Assembly (NCBI GenBank): GCA_017416665.1 | Contig: JAFQBO010000010.1 | Coordinates: forward strand, 1 to 7,255 | Length of the DNA: 7,255 nt | Direction of reading: 5' to 3' | DNA from: Oscillospiraceae bacterium | GTDB taxonomy: Bacteria; Bacillota; Clostridia; Oscillospirales; Ruminococcaceae | Shown: positions 6,354 to 7,255 of the stretch, piece by piece | Layout: every line of letters starts with the position of its first letter | Position numbering within the stretch: the stretch's first letter is position 1 | Notes under the pieces: generated by a model | What the model saw: the letters and a program-made list of their open reading frames with translations, nothing else | Databases searched by the model: none | What the model was told of the DNA's origin: nothing | Translations under genes and position numbers: made by a program

Positions 6354-6402
6354 GGCAACACCGCATAAAGAACAATTTCAATCTTTGTACGGTATTGCTT
6401 TA
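6351..6402. repeat. Palindromic repeat element, copy 1
   Basis: AAGGCAACACCGCATAAAGA (6352-6371) pairs with 6382-6401 over about 21 bp, with two C-A mismatches and two G-U pairs, around a 10-base loop. TTAA-type bases occur at both ends. It begins on the stop codon of the second LRR gene and lacks a following T tract, so it is not a simple terminator. Its right arm (TTTGTACGGTATTGCTTT) matches the right arm of copy 2 at 17 of 18 positions. Confidence 0.8.
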
Positions 6403-6427
6403 AAAACTTGTTCTCACAGAGATGATG

Positions 6428-6507
6428 TTTGGATTTTTCAATTTTCAACGCAGTAGTCACAAAATTTGATAAAAATACAAGTGTTAGATTCTATAAGAAC
6501 AGGTTCT
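6428..6507 (+). repeat. Dispersed repeat, short copy, left of spoVAC
   Basis: This 80-base stretch runs from TTTGGATTTTT to ACAGGTTCT and matches, in inverted orientation, the element at 7115-7253. Shared blocks include TTTGGATTTTT, TTTTCAACG, ACAAGTGT and ACAGGTTCT. By hand, about 48 of 66 positions agree outside the first block. It lacks about 58 bases present in the long copy. It contains no coding potential. Confidence 0.75.
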
Positions 6508-6524
6508 GAATTTTGTAAAAAAAG

Positions 6525-6557
6525 CAGGGTGATTGATAGTCACCCTGTTTTATTTTT
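6525..6557 (+). terminator. Rho-independent terminator downstream of the LRR operon
   Basis: CAGGGTGA (6525-6532) pairs perfectly with TCACCCTG (6540-6547) around a 7-base loop, extended by a G-U and A-T pairs, and is followed by TTTTATTTTTT. It probably ends the LRR operon transcript about 170 bases after the last stop, past the two repeats. Confidence 0.9.
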
Positions 6558-6578
6558 TGTATAAATTTCTCTGTATTT

Positions 6579-6628
6579 CAAATAATAATTTTAAGGCAAT
6601 ATCGTACAAAGATTAAAATTATTATTTG
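6579..6628 (+). other. AT-only hairpin in the spoVAC leader, alternative to copy 2 of the palindrome
   Basis: CAAATAATAATTTTAA (6579-6594) is the exact reverse complement of 6613-6628, separated by 18 bases. It shares bases 6593-6594 and 6625-6628 with the hairpin at 6593-6642, so the two stems cannot both be complete. Confidence 0.6.
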
Positions 6629-6642
6629 TACGGTGTTGCTTT
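6593..6642. repeat. Palindromic repeat element, copy 2, in the spoVAC leader
   Basis: AAGGCAATATCGTACAAA (6593-6610) pairs with TTTGTACGGTGTTGCTTT (6625-6642) over 18 bp without mismatch (three G-U pairs), around a 14-base loop. It is related to the element at 6351-6402. It ends about five bases before the spoVAC ribosome site. Confidence 0.82.
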
Positions 6643-6646
6643 TAAA

Positions 6647-6656
6647 GAAGGGAAGT
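6647..6656 (+). promoter_or_regulatory. Ribosome binding site of spoVAC
   Basis: GAAGGGAAGT lies 6 bases before ATG 6663. The in-frame TTG at 6633 lies within the right arm of the palindromic repeat and is not preceded by such a site, so ATG 6663 is chosen. Confidence 0.75.
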
Positions 6657-6662
6657 GAAAAA

Positions 6663-7103
6663 ATGGTATCAAAAAAAGAATATGCTAAGATGAGTAAAAA
6701 GGCGTCACCACCATCAAAGGCATGGAAAAACATACCGCTTGCATTTGTAATCGGCGGAACCATCTGTACGCTCGGACAGGTAATCAAAAATATTTTTATC
6801 TATTTTGGTATTGATGATGAAACTGCCTCAACCTGGTGTTCAATATGTCTGATTGTACTGAGTGCTTTGTTTACCGGTCTTGGACTTTACGAAAAAATTG
6901 CAAAACACGCAGGTGCAGGAACACTTGTACCTATAACAGGTTTTTCAAATTCAATTTCATCATCGGCTATTGAGGCAAAGTCTGAAGGCTTTATTCTCGG
7001 CGTCGGTGCAAAAATATTTACCATTGCAGGACCTGTGATTCTTTATGGTACAGCCGCAAGTGTTATTTATGGTATTATTTATTATGTTGTAAGATTATTT
7101 TGA
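6663..7103 (+). CDS. spoVAC: Stage V sporulation protein AC
   Basis: SpoVAC is a small inner-membrane protein of the SpoVA channel. In Bacillus the SpoVA proteins move dipicolinic acid into the forespore and release it at germination, and SpoVAC itself behaves as a mechanosensitive pore. The protein is 146 aa (about 150 in Bacillus). It shows the family pattern: a short basic N-terminus, membrane segments at about 25-47, 57-75 and 118-142, the conserved loop GAGTLVPITGFSNS (84-97), and EAKSEGFILGVGAKIFTIAG (105-124). ATG 6663 is chosen over TTG 6633 because the ribosome site lies between them. In most spore formers spoVAD follows at once. Here a repeat starts 12 bases after the stop and no spoVAD start is visible in the remaining 150 bases. 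A palindromic repeat occupies the leader. Confidence 0.95.
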   Translation: MVSKKEYAKMSKKASPPSKAWKNIPLAFVIGGTICTLGQVIKNIFIYFGIDDETASTWCSICLIVLSALFTGLGLYEKIAKHAGAGTLVPITGFSNSISSSAIEAKSEGFILGVGAKIFTIAGPVILYGTAASVIYGIIYYVVRLF

Positions 7104-7114
7104 TTTATACAGTA

Positions 7115-7253
7115 AGAACCTGTCTTCACAAGCGTATACACTTGTCTTTTTGATAAATTTCGTCACTAACTTCGTTGAAAAATCTTGCCGTACGTCAAGT
7201 ACGCCTGCGGTTTTTCGCCTTGTTATTGACTAAATTATATTCAAAAATCCAAA
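7115..7253 (-). repeat. Dispersed repeat, long copy, right of spoVAC
   Basis: Read on the minus strand, it runs from TTTGGATTTTT to ACAGGTTCT and is the inverted counterpart of 6428-6507. It has an extra central part (7182-7242) that includes one side of an imperfect palindrome at 7177-7216, built on CGTAC/GTACG and GAAAAA/TTTTTC arms. A near-palindrome, ACAAGCGTATACACTTGT, sits at 7128-7145. It may continue past the window edge. Confidence 0.75.
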
Positions 7254-7255
7254 TA

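Noticed and set aside
6351..6402. Palindrome after the second LRR gene as its terminator
   Set aside because: It is followed by TAAAAACTTG rather than a T tract, and a classical terminator exists at 6525-6557.
6559..6587. Forespore sigma-G/F-type promoter for spoVAC (GTATA at 6559-6563, CAAATAATA near 6579)
   Set aside because: The -35 part is acceptable but the -10 match is loose in very AT-rich sequence, so I do not call it.
6633..6662. TTG 6633 start for spoVAC
   Set aside because: It lies within the palindromic repeat arm and upstream of the ribosome site; known SpoVAC proteins begin near KKEY, as from ATG 6663.

Overview
The window looks like chromosomal DNA of an anaerobic, low-GC, spore-lineage Firmicute, most likely of the Ruminococcus / Oscillospirales type. 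This is inferred from the AT-rich sequence with AGGAGG-type ribosome sites and sigma-A promoters, a NifS/NifU iron-sulfur pair, BspA-type leucine-rich-repeat surface proteins, and a SpoVAC sporulation protein. No phage, plasmid, CRISPR or transposase genes are visible.

Layout. (1) Positions 1-375: a terminator of an upstream gene, then a small unrecognised 94-aa gene. (2) Positions 412-2602: an rnhA-nifS-nifU operon with a good promoter (TATAAT box with 17-base spacing), very short gaps between genes, and a perfect 13-bp terminator. It combines RNase HI with a cysteine desulfurase and its Fe-S scaffold. (3) Positions 2588-3460, minus strand: a near-consensus promoter drives tRNA-Met(CAU), tRNA-Glu(UUC) and a second identical tRNA-Glu(UUC). 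An unrecognised 145-aa coiled-coil protein follows and runs convergently into the nifU terminator. (4) Positions 3661-6353: an extended -10 promoter drives two tandem paralogous secreted, membrane-anchored LRR proteins. They have similar ectodomains but oppositely charged cytoplasmic tails. (5) Positions 6351-7255: a repeat-dense region around spoVAC.

The most unusual part is region 5. Two related palindromic elements lie at 6351-6402 and 6593-6642. Separately, spoVAC is bracketed by two inverted copies of another dispersed repeat: a short form at 6428-6507 and a longer form at 7115-7253 that contains an extra palindromic core. The leader of spoVAC can fold into two mutually exclusive hairpins. 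spoVAD, the usual next gene, does not follow spoVAC directly; the long repeat copy lies there instead. No complete new defence or metabolic system is evident. The repeat family around spoVAC and the paired LRR proteins are the parts most likely to hold something undescribed.
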